DNA of 64,000 nucleotides, taken from contig CAJUFY010000007.1 in NCBI GenBank assembly GCA_910586245.1, forward strand, positions 1 to 64,000. Direction: 5' to 3'. Made by a program: the position numbers and the translations under genes. The notes under the pieces were generated by a model. That model ran no database searches. It had not been told where the DNA came from and worked only from the letters and a program-made list of their open reading frames with translations. Positions 6,884 to 15,842 of this stretch are shown here, in pieces; position 1 is the stretch's first letter, and every line of letters starts with the position of its first letter. The stretch comes from an uncultured Christensenella sp. Lineage in GTDB: Bacteria > Bacillota > Clostridia > Christensenellales > Borkfalkiaceae.

Positions 6884-7451
6884 GCGGATCGCAATTACGG
6901 GCGGAATCGGAAGCGGAAAATCGGAATTATGTAAAATCATAGCGAAATTCGGGTTTCCGGTTTTTTCTTGCGATGAAATATCAAACCAGTTGTGGGAGGA
7001 AGCATTCTATCAAGCTCGCCTCCTTTCTGCATTTCCAGATTGTACAAAAGAAGGAAAAATTGTCCGCAGTCTATTGAGCGAAAAAATCTTTGCCGATTCG
7101 GAAGCGCGAAAAAAGCTCAACGCAATTTCACATCCTTTGATCATGCAACGACTATTCGGACAAATGGCAAAACACAAAGTTGCATTTGCGGAAGTACCAC
7201 TTCTGTTTGAAAGCAGATGCGAAACTGAATTTGACGAAATTATCGTTGTCATCCGTCAGAAAGGCTTGCGAATTTCCGCACTCAAAAAGAGAAACGGTTG
7301 GAACGAATCGCAAATTCATGCGCGTTTTGCAGGACAAATCGATTATGAATCTCACGATTTTACGAACTGTCAATTATTATACAACAACGGTTCCGTTGCC
7401 GAACTGGAAACAAACGCACAAAAACTTTTACAAAAGCTTAAATTGTTTTAA
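6873..7451 (+). CDS. coaE: Dephospho-CoA kinase
   Basis: The protein has 192 aa and catalyses the last step of coenzyme A synthesis, phosphorylating dephospho-CoA. It begins MQNKRIAITGGIGSGKSE with the P-loop GGIGSGKS; FSCDEI carries the substrate-site Asp, and AEVPLLFES is the conserved lid region. I chose the ATG at 6873, inside the end of polA, because GGGAGAAG (6857-6864) precedes it at good spacing and the P-loop then sits at the usual distance. The polA-coaE pairing is common in Bacillota and suggests coupled translation. Confidence 0.93.
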   Translation: MQNKRIAITGGIGSGKSELCKIIAKFGFPVFSCDEISNQLWEEAFYQARLLSAFPDCTKEGKIVRSLLSEKIFADSEARKKLNAISHPLIMQRLFGQMAKHKVAFAEVPLLFESRCETEFDEIIVVIRQKGLRISALKKRNGWNESQIHARFAGQIDYESHDFTNCQLLYNNGSVAELETNAQKLLQKLKLF

Positions 7452-7490
7452 CGGGAAAGTTTTACAATATTTACGCATACTTTTATGTAA

Positions 7491-8018
7491 ATGAAAAAAG
7501 TCTTCCGCGTGATACTTATCATCTCGCTTTATTTGTCGGTTATTTTATTTTTCAGCTTCTTTGCTTTGCGCTCTGCTTTTCCGCGTCCTTTCCGCAAAAC
7601 CGTTAAAACGTGCGGAATGAACCCCAATCTCGTCTATTCCGTCATAAAAACAGAAAGCGGTTTCAATTCTTCGGCAGTCAGCAAGGCGGGCGCAATCGGT
7701 ATGATGCAGTTATTGCCTTCGACGGCGGAATTTGTTTGTGAAACGTTCGGGATTGAATATCAGTTTGAAAAACTGTCAGACGGCGAATATAACATTCTTT
7801 TAGGTTGTAAATATCTTTTATATCTTGCTGCGCGGTTTCCTGTCACCGAAACTGCGCTGTGCGCTTACAATGCAGGCGAAGGCACGGTCTCGGAATGGTT
7901 GCGTGATCCTGCGCTCTCAAAAGACGGAGTAACGCTTGAACGGATCCCCTATCCCGAAACGCGAGAATATATCAAAAAAATTAAAAAATTTATGAAAATT
8001 TATGAATTTTTATACTGA
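7491..8018 (+). CDS. Lytic murein transglycosylase, SLT domain
   Basis: The protein has 175 aa. One N-terminal membrane anchor (about 4-28) is followed by an SLT domain with YSVIKTESGFNSSAVSKAGA, in which the catalytic Glu is in KTES. GMMQLLPSTA and ALCAYNAGEG follow, all signature motifs of Slt-type transglycosylases. It cleaves peptidoglycan strands outside the membrane to 1,6-anhydromuramoyl ends. It follows coaE by 39 bp. No ribosome site is seen; TTTACA (7461) and TATGTA/TACTTT-like hexamers just before the ATG hint at its own promoter and a very short leader. Confidence 0.9.
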   Translation: MKKVFRVILIISLYLSVILFFSFFALRSAFPRPFRKTVKTCGMNPNLVYSVIKTESGFNSSAVSKAGAIGMMQLLPSTAEFVCETFGIEYQFEKLSDGEYNILLGCKYLLYLAARFPVTETALCAYNAGEGTVSEWLRDPALSKDGVTLERIPYPETREYIKKIKKFMKIYEFLY

Positions 8019-8024
8019 TAAAAC

Positions 8025-8053
8025 TTGACTTTTCAATTGCTATGGAGTACAAT
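8025..8053 (+). promoter_or_regulatory. Promoter of tRNA-Leu(AAG)
   Basis: TTGACT (8025-8030), a 17-bp spacer and TACAAT (8048-8053), 28 bp before the tRNA 5' end. Confidence 0.8.
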
Positions 8054-8081
8054 ATGTAAGCTTGTTGTTACAAGTAGATAT

Positions 8082-8166
8082 GCGGTCGTGGCGGAACTGG
8101 CAGACGCGCAAGACTAAGGATCTTGTGGGTAACTCCATGCAGGTTCAATTCCTGTCGACCGCACCA
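8082..8166 (+). tRNA. tRNA-Leu (anticodon AAG)
   Basis: Acceptor arms GCGGTCG and CGACCGC, discriminator A and encoded CCA, with a long variable arm and a GGTTCAATTCC T-arm. The anticodon stem CAAGA/TCTTG encloses CTAAGGA, so the anticodon is AAG (codon CUU). An A at the wobble position is uncommon in bacteria outside tRNA-Arg(ACG). Confidence 0.92.
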
Positions 8167-8173
8167 TATTTAG

Positions 8174-8222
8174 ATAGCTTGAGCTTCTTTATCTAAAAAA
8201 GAATGTTTGAGCTATTTTTTAA
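8174..8222 (+). terminator. Terminator of tRNA-Leu(AAG)
   Basis: Imperfect stem ATAGCT...AGCTAT (8174-8215) with inner TTCTT/AAGAA pairs, followed by seven T. Confidence 0.6.
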
Positions 8223-8246
8223 TTTGGCATTATCCTATATTATATT

Positions 8247-8279
8247 AAAAACATCGGCAGATTATCTGCCGATGTTTTT
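8247..8279. terminator. Bidirectional terminator at the end of the rhamnose operon
   Basis: ACATCGGCAGA and its complement around TTA form an 11-bp stem, flanked by A5 and T5. It lies 4 bp past the fucO stop on the minus strand and also backs up the tRNA terminator. Confidence 0.9.
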
Positions 8280-8282
8280 CGC

Positions 8283-9428
8283 TTACAACAACGATAAGTA
8301 CAGCGCTTCGACGTCTTCCAACGTAGGATCTTTGGGATTTCCGGGGCGGCAAGCGTCTGCCATCGCACTTTCGGAAAGGAACCGCACGTCCTCTTTTTTT
8401 GCAATATTTTTCAAATCCTGCGGAATCCCGACGTCTTTCGAAAGCCGCCGCACGGCTTCTACGGCCGCTTTGCGGTATTCCGTCTGCGACATATCGTCTG
8501 CATTCTCTACGCCCATTGCTTTGGCAATTTCGCGGTATTTCTCACCGGTCGCCTCCGCATTGTATTCCATAACCGCAGGCAACAGAATCGCGTTGGCAAC
8601 TCCGTGCGGCGTGTCGTAAACAGCCCCAAGCGCATGCGCCATCGAATGAACGATACCGAGTCCGACGTTCGAAAAGCCCATTCCTGCGATATACTGGCCG
8701 AGCGCCATTCCATCTCTGCCCTCGGGCGTACCGGCAACCGCGCCGCGCAACGATTTTGCAATCAGCTCGATGGCTTTTAAATGGAACATATCGGTCATTT
8801 CCCATGCGCCTTTCGTAATATAACCTTCGATAGCATGCGTGAGCGCGTCCATACCGGTCGCAGCCGTCAAGCCCTTGGGCATACTGCTCATCATATCGCT
8901 GTCAACGATTGCAACGACGGGAATATCGTGCGGATCCACACATACGAATTTGCGTTTTTTCTCGACGTCGGTAATTACGTAGTTAATGGTCACTTCTGCA
9001 GCCGTTCCGGCAGTCGTAGGCACGGCAATGATCGGAACGGAAGGATTTTTGGTAAGCGCAACCCCTTCGAGCGAACGAACGTCCGCATATTTGGGATTTG
9101 CCGCAATGATACCGACCGCTTTTGCGGTATCCATGGAAGATCCTCCGCCGACGGCGACGATGCAATCCGCACCGCTTTGTTCAAACGCGGCAACGCCGCT
9201 CTGAACGTTTTCGATCGTAGGATTCGGTTTGATATCGGAATACAAAACATAAGGGATTCCTGCTTTATCCAGAACCGCCGTCACTTTTGCCGTTACGCCG
9301 AATTTTACGAGATCGGGATCGGAACAAACAAACGCTTTCGTTAATCCGCGCCGTAAAATTTCACCCGAAATTTCGCTAACGCAACCCGCACCGTGATAAC
9401 TCATTTCATTGAGAATCAGTCTTGCCAT
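8283..9428 (-). CDS. fucO: Lactaldehyde reductase (iron-containing alcohol dehydrogenase)
   Basis: The protein has 381 aa of the group III iron-dependent alcohol dehydrogenase family. It has the NAD-binding GGGSSMDTAKAVG and the metal site residues in ALTHAIEGY and HSMAHALGAVYDTPHGVAN. Its place at the end of rhaB-rhaA-rhaD indicates reduction of L-lactaldehyde, the aldolase product, to 1,2-propanediol, which re-oxidises NADH during anaerobic rhamnose use. AGGAG precedes the ATG. Substrate specificity is inferred from the operon; the fold alone fits other short alcohols. Confidence 0.88.
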   Translation of the reverse strand: MARLILNEMSYHGAGCVSEISGEILRRGLTKAFVCSDPDLVKFGVTAKVTAVLDKAGIPYVLYSDIKPNPTIENVQSGVAAFEQSGADCIVAVGGGSSMDTAKAVGIIAANPKYADVRSLEGVALTKNPSVPIIAVPTTAGTAAEVTINYVITDVEKKRKFVCVDPHDIPVVAIVDSDMMSSMPKGLTAATGMDALTHAIEGYITKGAWEMTDMFHLKAIELIAKSLRGAVAGTPEGRDGMALGQYIAGMGFSNVGLGIVHSMAHALGAVYDTPHGVANAILLPAVMEYNAEATGEKYREIAKAMGVENADDMSQTEYRKAAVEAVRRLSKDVGIPQDLKNIAKKEDVRFLSESAMADACRPGNPKDPTLEDVEALYLSLL

Positions 9429-9473
9429 AATATTTCTCCTAGATATTAAATTTACGCTTTGTAAGAAATCAAC

Positions 9474-10289
9474 TCAATTGTTGAGGAAATCTTTTCTGTA
9501 ATCGACACCGAAATATTCGGCAAGTTCGCGCATTTCACTGTCTTGAATGGTATTGACGCGCGGACGATTGCAGGTGAGCATATAAATCTGCGCCGCTTTT
9601 TCCACCGTTTCGATGAGCCCGAACGTTTCGTCCAGATTTTTGCCTGCGCCGTAAATGCCGTGCATGCCCCAAATCACAAGACGGAATTCTTCCATCTTCT
9701 TTGCGGTCGCTTCGCCGATGCTGTTCGTTCCGCAAAGCATCCATGGAAGGATGCCTACGCCGTCGGGGAATACCACGATACATTCCGTACACATTTCCCA
9801 AAGCGTATGCGTAAATTTCTTTTCGTCGAGCTCGTGCACGTAATTCATAGCAAGCGTATAGGTAGGATGCGAATGAATGACCACGCGGTTTTGAGGATCG
9901 ACTTTCAAACGCGCCATATGGCTCATTAAATGCGCGGGCAATTCGGAAGTAAATTTGCCTCCGTCGGCATATCCCCAAAGAAGTTCCGCCGTTTCCCCGT
10001 CGTTTGCGATTCTGAAAATACCGAGGTTATTCGCAGGATCTTTTTCCACATTTTTAAAATATTTCCCCGTACCGGTGACGATAAAATATTTTCCGATCAA
10101 CGATTCCGCGCGGAATCCCGTAGGAATGGTACGGATCACTTTGTTGACGTTCAGATAGCGCTTGACTTCCGCTTCTTCTAAAAGATAGGAAATATTGCCT
10201 CCGTTTCTTTCGTCCCAACCTAGACGGTACATATTCGCCGTCGTTGCCGTCATTTCCCGCACAAAAGGCGCCGTTAAAATATTTTTCAT
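9474..10289 (-). CDS. rhaD: Rhamnulose-1-phosphate aldolase
   Basis: The protein has 271 aa, a class II (zinc) aldolase that splits L-rhamnulose-1-phosphate into DHAP and L-lactaldehyde. Zinc-ligand histidines are visible in VIHSHPTYTLAMN and in the later WGMHGIYG. GWDERNGGNISYLL near the N-terminus is typical of RhaD. I start it at MKNILTAPF (10289), overlapping the rhaA stop as ATGA with GAAGGAGAGAG upstream. A longer reading of 301 aa would run back into the end of rhaA. Confidence 0.93.
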   Translation of the reverse strand: MKNILTAPFVREMTATTANMYRLGWDERNGGNISYLLEEAEVKRYLNVNKVIRTIPTGFRAESLIGKYFIVTGTGKYFKNVEKDPANNLGIFRIANDGETAELLWGYADGGKFTSELPAHLMSHMARLKVDPQNRVVIHSHPTYTLAMNYVHELDEKKFTHTLWEMCTECIVVFPDGVGILPWMLCGTNSIGEATAKKMEEFRLVIWGMHGIYGAGKNLDETFGLIETVEKAAQIYMLTCNRPRVNTIQDSEMRELAEYFGVDYRKDFLNN

Positions 10290-11536
10290 ACTCTCTCCTT
10301 CATAATTTTCGATTCGTAAACTTTTACGTCCCCGTAATAATCGTCGTTCATGCCGCAACGCGTAAGATACTCTTCCCAAACGTCCCCGAAAGGCAAGGTC
10401 TTAACACGCTCCTGCAAATACATCAATTCGGTAAAATTCCCCTCGTCCTGCGCCTTTTTTAACTGCGCGTGCGGCAGCAGAAGCGCGTAACAAAGCGCTT
10501 TTTGCATGGAACGCTGACCCGTAATCCAGGCAAATACGCGGTTGATGCTCGCGTCGAAATAGTCGAGCCCGATCAGCACTTTTTCCGTCGCGTCGTTGCG
10601 AACGATCTCTTTTGCAATCTCTTTGAGTTCGTCTTCCAAAGTGACCACGTGATCGGAGTCCCAGCGGACGCCGCGTGTTACGTGCAGCGCGACTTTATCG
10701 TAAAACGCGAGCAATGCGGGAATTTTATCGCTGACGTATTCAAGAGGATGATAGTGTCCGTTGTCGAGCAGACAGCAGATTCCGCGGGAAGCCGCATAGT
10801 TCTGATAAAATTCATTGCTCCCGACCGTATAGCTTTCCACGCCGATTCCGAAAACCTTGCTTTCGACGGCGGGAATCACCCATTGTCGATCATACCCTTC
10901 CAAAATTTCGTCGAGCGATTGTTTTAGGCGCAAGCGCGGCGTCAGTCTGTCGGCGGGAACGTCCTTGAATCCGTCGGGAATCCAGATATTGACAAGGCAG
11001 GGTTTCCCGAATTCTTTGCCGAGATATGCGGCGATTTCAAGACACTTTTTGCCGTGACGAACCCAGAATTTCCGTACTTCTTCATCGGGCGAAGAGAGCG
11101 TAAGTCCGTCTTTCACCATCGGGTGCGCAAAAAAGGTAGGGTTGAAATCAATTCCGTCCAACCCCTCTTTTTTCGCAAAATCCACCCAGGGCTGAAAATA
11201 CTTCGCCGTGTACGCGTCGCGGTCCACCTTCCCTAAATCTTCGCCGAGCACCGCGTAGCACGCATGGACGTTCAAACGGATTTTTCCGGGCATTTTCGAA
11301 AAGCAAAAAGCGAGATCGGATTTCACTTCTTCGAAATTTCGAGCTCTGCCAGTATAATTGCCCGTTGTCTGAATTCCGCCCGAAAGGCTTTCAGCGCCCT
11401 CGAAACCGAGTACGTCGTCGCCCTGCCAGCAGTGTACGGATACGGGAATTTCCGCAAGTTTCTTTAAGGCTTTTTCCGCGTCCACGCCGAACTTTGCAAA
11501 AATTTCTTTTGCGCCGTCAAATCTTAATTGATTCAT
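10286..11536 (-). CDS. rhaA: L-rhamnose isomerase
   Basis: The protein has 416 aa, the usual RhaA length, and converts L-rhamnose to L-rhamnulose. Conserved stretches include HCWQGDDVLGFE, LDGIDFNPTFFAHP, LDNGHYHPLEYVSDK and VLIGLDYFDASINRV, which hold the metal ligands of this TIM-barrel isomerase. AGAGGAGAACG lies before the ATG. It sits between rhaB and rhaD with a 15-bp gap and a 4-bp overlap, so all three are in one transcript. Confidence 0.96.
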   Translation of the reverse strand: MNQLRFDGAKEIFAKFGVDAEKALKKLAEIPVSVHCWQGDDVLGFEGAESLSGGIQTTGNYTGRARNFEEVKSDLAFCFSKMPGKIRLNVHACYAVLGEDLGKVDRDAYTAKYFQPWVDFAKKEGLDGIDFNPTFFAHPMVKDGLTLSSPDEEVRKFWVRHGKKCLEIAAYLGKEFGKPCLVNIWIPDGFKDVPADRLTPRLRLKQSLDEILEGYDRQWVIPAVESKVFGIGVESYTVGSNEFYQNYAASRGICCLLDNGHYHPLEYVSDKIPALLAFYDKVALHVTRGVRWDSDHVVTLEDELKEIAKEIVRNDATEKVLIGLDYFDASINRVFAWITGQRSMQKALCYALLLPHAQLKKAQDEGNFTELMYLQERVKTLPFGDVWEEYLTRCGMNDDYYGDVKVYESKIMKERV

Positions 11537-11551
11537 GTTCGTTCTCCTCTC

Positions 11552-12898
11552 TCAAATCGAATTTTTAATTACTTCTTTTGCTTCGGAAAGATCGGCAAAC
11601 ACCCCTTCCGAAATCATTTGGATTGCGAGGTTTCCGATTGCCGTCGCTTCGGAAGCGCCGATCGCAATACGAATTCCCGTAGCTTCTTCGGTCAACTCGT
11701 TCAATAGCTGATTTTTGGTGCCTCCGCCGATGATATTGAGTGTTTGGTAGGTTTCTCCCGTGAGGGATTCTAGCTCCTTGATTGCCTTCGCGTATCCGAT
11801 TGCAAGACTGTGAAAAATACAGTAAGCTTGTTCGCCGAGCGTAAGATTTTTGCCCGCGGCGGCGTTTACTTCCTTTCGCATGCTCACGGGAGACAAAAAA
11901 CGGCTGTCGTTTACGTCCACCACGCAATCGTTTACGGAATTCCGCGCCATATCTGCAAGCCGGGCAAAAGAATATGCGTCGTTCTCTTCGTGACGGATCT
12001 GCTGAATCATCCACAGCCCCATTATGTTTTTTTGCAGACGCACCGTGCCGTTCAAATGCCCTTCGTTGGAATAATTGTACTTTCGGCTGACTGCGTCGGT
12101 ATGCGCCTTCATTCGTTCGATACCGAGCAGCGACCACGTCCCGTTGGAAAGATAGGGCGAGTTTTCTTCCGTTGCGGCAACGACGGCGCTTGCGGTATCG
12201 TGCGTGCAGGGCAAAACGACTTTTGCATCGTATCCGACGATTCGTTTGATTTCTTCGGAAAAACTCCCCAACGCGGTACCGGGTTGCACGGTTTTGGGAA
12301 AGAGCCGTTCGGGTAACCCTAAACGATTGATGATTTCATCGTCCCAATGATGCGTTTCGGCGTTAACGAGCCCCGTAGAAGTTGCATTCGTGTATTCGCG
12401 GCTCATTTTCCCCGTAAGACGATAATGGAAATAATCGGGAAGCATGAGCATATATTCCGCATCGTCCAGTCTCCCGTCCATAAGATCGGCGTAAAGCTGA
12501 TAAACCGTATTAAAGGGTTGAAACTGGATTCCCGTTTTGGCATAGAGCGTTTCGAACGGAATCCGTTCGTGAACCTGCGGAACCGAACGTGCCGTTCGGT
12601 TGTCGCGGTAACTGTATACGTCGTACGCTTTTTTATTCCGATCGAACAAGACGTAATCCACCGCCCACGTGTCGATCCCTACCGTTTGCGGAATTCTGTT
12701 CAGCTCTTTGGCTTTTTTTAAACCGTTTAAAATTTCCTCGAAGAGCCTTTCCGTATCCCACGTCAAACGCCCGTTTTTCTGCGTCGGAGCGTTGGGAAAA
12801 CGATAAATTTCGTCCAGAATCAGCCGCCCGTTTTCCAACCTCGCAAGCATGTGCCGTCCGGACGAAGCGCCGATATCGATCGCCAAATATTCTTTCAT
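11552..12898 (-). CDS. rhaB: Rhamnulokinase
   Basis: The protein has 448 aa of the FGGY sugar kinase family and phosphorylates L-rhamnulose at position 1. It has the N-terminal phosphate loop AIDIGASSGRHMLA, TVGIDTWAVDYVL, ATSTGLVN and the nucleotide site SNGTWSLLGIE and IIGGGTKNQLL. It is the first gene of the operon, with its own promoter facing the DeoR-type regulator. Confidence 0.96.
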   Translation of the reverse strand: MKEYLAIDIGASSGRHMLARLENGRLILDEIYRFPNAPTQKNGRLTWDTERLFEEILNGLKKAKELNRIPQTVGIDTWAVDYVLFDRNKKAYDVYSYRDNRTARSVPQVHERIPFETLYAKTGIQFQPFNTVYQLYADLMDGRLDDAEYMLMLPDYFHYRLTGKMSREYTNATSTGLVNAETHHWDDEIINRLGLPERLFPKTVQPGTALGSFSEEIKRIVGYDAKVVLPCTHDTASAVVAATEENSPYLSNGTWSLLGIERMKAHTDAVSRKYNYSNEGHLNGTVRLQKNIMGLWMIQQIRHEENDAYSFARLADMARNSVNDCVVDVNDSRFLSPVSMRKEVNAAAGKNLTLGEQAYCIFHSLAIGYAKAIKELESLTGETYQTLNIIGGGTKNQLLNELTEEATGIRIAIGASEATAIGNLAIQMISEGVFADLSEAKEVIKNSI

Positions 12899-12916
12899 CT
12901 TTTTATCCTCGGAATT

Positions 12917-12944
12917 ATTATAGCATAGAAAATCAATTTGTCTA
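12917..12944 (-). promoter_or_regulatory. Promoter of the rhamnose operon
   Basis: On the minus strand TAGACA (12939-12944), a 16-bp spacer and TATAAT (12917-12922), about 19 nt before the rhaB ATG. Confidence 0.75.
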
Positions 12945-12959
12945 TATTTATTCGAAATG

Positions 12960-12988
12960 TTGACAATAAATCTTTTTCGTGATACAAT
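12960..12988 (+). promoter_or_regulatory. Promoter of the DeoR-type regulator
   Basis: TTGACA (12960-12965), a 17-bp spacer and TACAAT (12983-12988). It starts only 16 bp from the -35 of the divergent rhaB promoter, so one bound repressor could control both. Confidence 0.8.
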
Positions 12989-13021
12989 TCAATCAAATAC
13001 AATCATAAATGAGCAAATATT

Positions 13022-13768
13022 ATGTTGACAAACGAAAGACACGATAAAATTCTTTCAATCCTCACCAAAAACTATTCCGCCACCGTAAGAGATCTTGCCA
13101 AGGAATTGTTCGTGAGTACGGCAACCGTACGGCGCGATCTGGAAGAAATGCAAAACCTCGGTTTATTGCGCCGCAGCCACGGCGGCGCGGTGCTCAACGA
13201 AACTGCGGACGAAATTTCCATTTTCGTCCGCATGACCGAAAATGCACGTCAAAAAGAACTCGCCGCAACGCGCGCGTTGAAATGCCTTCCGATCGAATTC
13301 AATACCGTATTTTTGGATAGTTCCTCCACCGTACTCGCACTGGCGCAGCGCATGAATTTAACGGACAAAACGGTCGTCACAAACAACCTGCAAACCGTAC
13401 TGCAGCTTTCCAAAATCAAAGGAATCAACCTGATCATTCCGGGAGGATTTATCTCTAAAACGGGAAACTCCGTCACAGGAAGCTGGACGAACAGTCTGCT
13501 TTCCGAATTTCGGTTCGATTTGATGCTCACTTCCTGCGCCGCGATTACGGCTACGGGCGCATACGAAACTTCGATCGAGCAGCGCGACGTAAAACGAACC
13601 GCCTTTGAACGATCCGCATGCAGAATTCTGATTGCCGACCGCACGAAATTCCGTGCGCACGGCGCATATTTATTTGAAAACCTTGCCCGATTCGATAAAA
13701 TCGTCTTTGATTCGCTCACGGAAGACGAACGAGCCGCGCTCGCAGGCTTGCCAGTGATCGCCGATTAA
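13022..13768 (+). CDS. DeoR-family transcriptional regulator, likely of rhamnose use
   Basis: The protein has 248 aa. The N-terminal winged helix (MLTNERHDKILSILTKN, then DLAKELFVSTATVRRDLEEM) is the DeoR signature. The C-terminal DeoRC sugar-phosphate sensor domain has LDSSSTVLALAQ, VVTNNLQ and LIADRTKF. It is divergent from rhaB, so it most likely represses rhaBAD-fucO until a rhamnose-derived phosphate binds. The ribosome site before the ATG is weak. Firmicute rhamnose loci commonly use DeoR or AraC regulators; specificity here is inferred from position. Confidence 0.9.
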   Translation: MLTNERHDKILSILTKNYSATVRDLAKELFVSTATVRRDLEEMQNLGLLRRSHGGAVLNETADEISIFVRMTENARQKELAATRALKCLPIEFNTVFLDSSSTVLALAQRMNLTDKTVVTNNLQTVLQLSKIKGINLIIPGGFISKTGNSVTGSWTNSLLSEFRFDLMLTSCAAITATGAYETSIEQRDVKRTAFERSACRILIADRTKFRAHGAYLFENLARFDKIVFDSLTEDERAALAGLPVIAD

Positions 13769-13770
13769 AA

Positions 13771-13794
13771 AAGCTCCCCGCCTTCGGGGAGCTT
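13771..13794. terminator. Terminator between the DeoR gene and the DUF697-like gene
   Basis: AAGCTCCCCG and CGGGGAGCTT around CCTT, with A-run before and TTTT after. It serves the convergent genes on both strands. Confidence 0.88.
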
Positions 13795-13799
13795 TTCCT

Positions 13800-14879
13800 T
13801 TAAGCCGCGCTGGGAGCTTTCCGTCCCTTTAATTCTTTTTCGATCTCCGCGCAGGTTTCGCGCAGTTCCTCTTCGCTCTCTTCCAAACGGACGCCGTCGA
13901 GAATGTCTTGCAAACGGTATTCTTCGCTCAGGTATTTGATCGTCTGAAAGCCGATCACTGCCGTCAGAACGCCGTTCGTAAGCCCTTGAATGGAAGAATC
14001 GATCAGCGACGAAATCGCCGTTCCAAGAATCGGAATCCCCTTGATCACGCCGCCCATGGAATGTACGATACTGTTTCCAATTTTAGCGCCGCCCAAGCCG
14101 TAAGCAACGAGCGAATTTTGCAATACCCGCGCAAATATTTTAACGAGTTTGGTATCGGAAGGACGAAATCCGTAAAGAAACACCAAATCTTTAATCAACT
14201 GCAGATTCACGAATGCCGAAAGGACTGCGTCCACTTTGTTCGTCTTGGAAAGAACGGAATACATCGCGGATTTCATAGACGTTTTAAAAATCATGTCTTT
14301 GGCGGTCTTTTTGACCGAGCCAGTGTAGAGCAACGTAAGATTGCGTTTGATTGCGTTTTCATCGCCCGCTTTCAGCGAGATCGCAAGCGCGCCCACGACT
14401 GCGGAGTCGTACCAACCGACGCCCTCCACCTTAGAAGTGAAATCAATGATTTTATCGCTGATATCGTGGCGCAGTTTTCGGTTGTGTTTTTGTGCCTTAC
14501 GCGCCGTCATAGCGTTTACGTTCACGACAAACGAATCCGCTTTTAAAATTTTGAAAAGCGGTACCAGAAAAAATACGATATAAAGCAGCAAACACACGAC
14601 GCCCGCGCCGATACCCGCATACATATGGATTTCCCAGACCTTCATGGTAAAGATCACAAGGCAAACCAACAAAAAAATGCCGATCGTTGCCGCAAGCAAC
14701 CGAATACACGCCTTTGCCCGCTTTACGTTTTCGCGCTTCGAATATTTTTGCTCGTATTCGTAAATGGACATTCCTTGACTGAAATTCGCGTCTTTCGCGT
14801 TTTTATTCTCGTCCGTTTTTACGACAGCCGTTACCGCAGTTTCTTCCTGTGCGGCGTTTTGATTGTTTTTCTTTTTCAT
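13800..14879 (-). CDS. DUF697-like membrane protein
   Basis: The protein has 359 aa. A charged N-terminus (about 1-57) precedes two adjacent membrane spans (about 58-82 and 88-112). A long C-terminal domain follows with LQLIKDLVFLYGFRPSDTKL, GGAKIGNSIVHSMGG and GIPILGTAISSLIDSSIQGL, a pattern of the DUF697 (YcjF-like) family often found with GTPases. Biochemical role unknown. No Shine-Dalgarno is visible, and a TATAAT sits 4 nt before the ATG, but no matching -35 was found. It stands alone between two terminators. Confidence 0.65.
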   Translation of the reverse strand: MKKKNNQNAAQEETAVTAVVKTDENKNAKDANFSQGMSIYEYEQKYSKRENVKRAKACIRLLAATIGIFLLVCLVIFTMKVWEIHMYAGIGAGVVCLLLYIVFFLVPLFKILKADSFVVNVNAMTARKAQKHNRKLRHDISDKIIDFTSKVEGVGWYDSAVVGALAISLKAGDENAIKRNLTLLYTGSVKKTAKDMIFKTSMKSAMYSVLSKTNKVDAVLSAFVNLQLIKDLVFLYGFRPSDTKLVKIFARVLQNSLVAYGLGGAKIGNSIVHSMGGVIKGIPILGTAISSLIDSSIQGLTNGVLTAVIGFQTIKYLSEEYRLQDILDGVRLEESEEELRETCAEIEKELKGRKAPSAA

Positions 14880-14900
14880 AGGAATTATACTTTAACACAA

Positions 14901-14930
14901 AAAGACGGAGTTGTCAATCCTCCGTCTTTC
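14901..14930 (-). terminator. Terminator after the RNA methyltransferase gene
   Basis: AAAGACGGAG and CTCCGTCTTT around a short loop. On the minus strand the stem is followed by TTTTTGTG. Confidence 0.75.
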
Positions 14931-14942
14931 AATTCGAATATT

Positions 14943-15842
14943 TTAAGTTTTCCTAATTTTGGCGACGAAAAATCCTTCGTACAATTCGTCCGGACAAACG
15001 CAGATCGTGCCCGCCGTACTCGGCAGATAAGAGATCCCGTCGATTTTTTCAATCGGCACAATTTCCGCACCGACAGTCGGCAAAACCTTTGCTAAAATTT
15101 CGTCGTTCTCGCAAGGCAGTACGGAACAGGTGGAATAAACCAACGTTCCGCCTTTTTTTAAAAGCCGCAAGGCTTTCGCAAGCAATTTTTCCTGCAATTT
15201 GACGCTGTTTTCTATGAGTTTATCTGAAATTTTCAGCGGTTCGTTCAATTGAAGCGTTCCGCTCCCGCTGCAAGGCGCGTCTAACAAAACTTTATCGAAT
15301 CTGAAAAAATCATCTAATTTTAATGCGTCGGCATTCAGTACGCTGACGCGCGGCGCATTCTGCTTCTTAATATTATACTCCAACCGTTGCGCGCGAACCT
15401 TATCCCGCTCGCATGCGGTGATAAACGCCTTGCCGCCCGACATGGCGCTGATTTGCGTGGTCTTTCCGCCGGGCGCCGCAGTCATGTCCAGAATCGCTTC
15501 CTCTGCTTGCGGGTCAAGATAGAGCGGCGGCAACATCGAAGAAAGACTTTGCAGATAAATTTCGCCGTTATCATAGAGCGGAGTAGCACGAAGCGCCCCT
15601 TCGCGGGCGCCCCTGACGATCAGTGCGTCGGAATACCAACTCACCGGAAAAGATTCGATTCCGTAAGCCGAAAGCGTTTTTCGTACCGTCGCCGCATCCG
15701 TTTTTAAACTGTTGACGCGAAGCGTCACCAACCGTTCCGTTCGGTATCCGGCGACGATGCGCTCGGTCAACGCTTCGCCGTATACGGCTTTTAAACGGGC
15801 GGATAACTGCGAAATTTCGGTTATTGAATTTGTTTGAGCCAT
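14943..15842 (-). CDS. RsmB/RsmF-type RNA m5C methyltransferase
   Basis: The protein has 299 aa with the NOP2/Sun core: DMTAAPGGKTTQIS (SAM motif I), LLDAPCSGSGTLQ (motif IV with one catalytic Cys) and VYSTCSVLPCENDE (motif VI with the second Cys). It methylates cytosine C5 in rRNA or tRNA. Compared with RsmF it lacks the extra C-terminal PUA-like part, so it is a short form. The N-terminal RNA-binding segment shows VTLRVNSLKTD. Its start overlaps the flavodoxin gene end by 22 nt. Confidence 0.9.
   Translation of the reverse strand: MAQTNSITEISQLSARLKAVYGEALTERIVAGYRTERLVTLRVNSLKTDAATVRKTLSAYGIESFPVSWYSDALIVRGAREGALRATPLYDNGEIYLQSLSSMLPPLYLDPQAEEAILDMTAAPGGKTTQISAMSGGKAFITACERDKVRAQRLEYNIKKQNAPRVSVLNADALKLDDFFRFDKVLLDAPCSGSGTLQLNEPLKISDKLIENSVKLQEKLLAKALRLLKKGGTLVYSTCSVLPCENDEILAKVLPTVGAEIVPIEKIDGISYLPSTAGTICVCPDELYEGFFVAKIRKT

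Noticed and set aside
14883..14921. TTGACA and TATAAT before the DUF697-like gene as a promoter
   Set aside because: The spacer would be 22 bp, and the TTGACA lies in the loop of a terminator stem.
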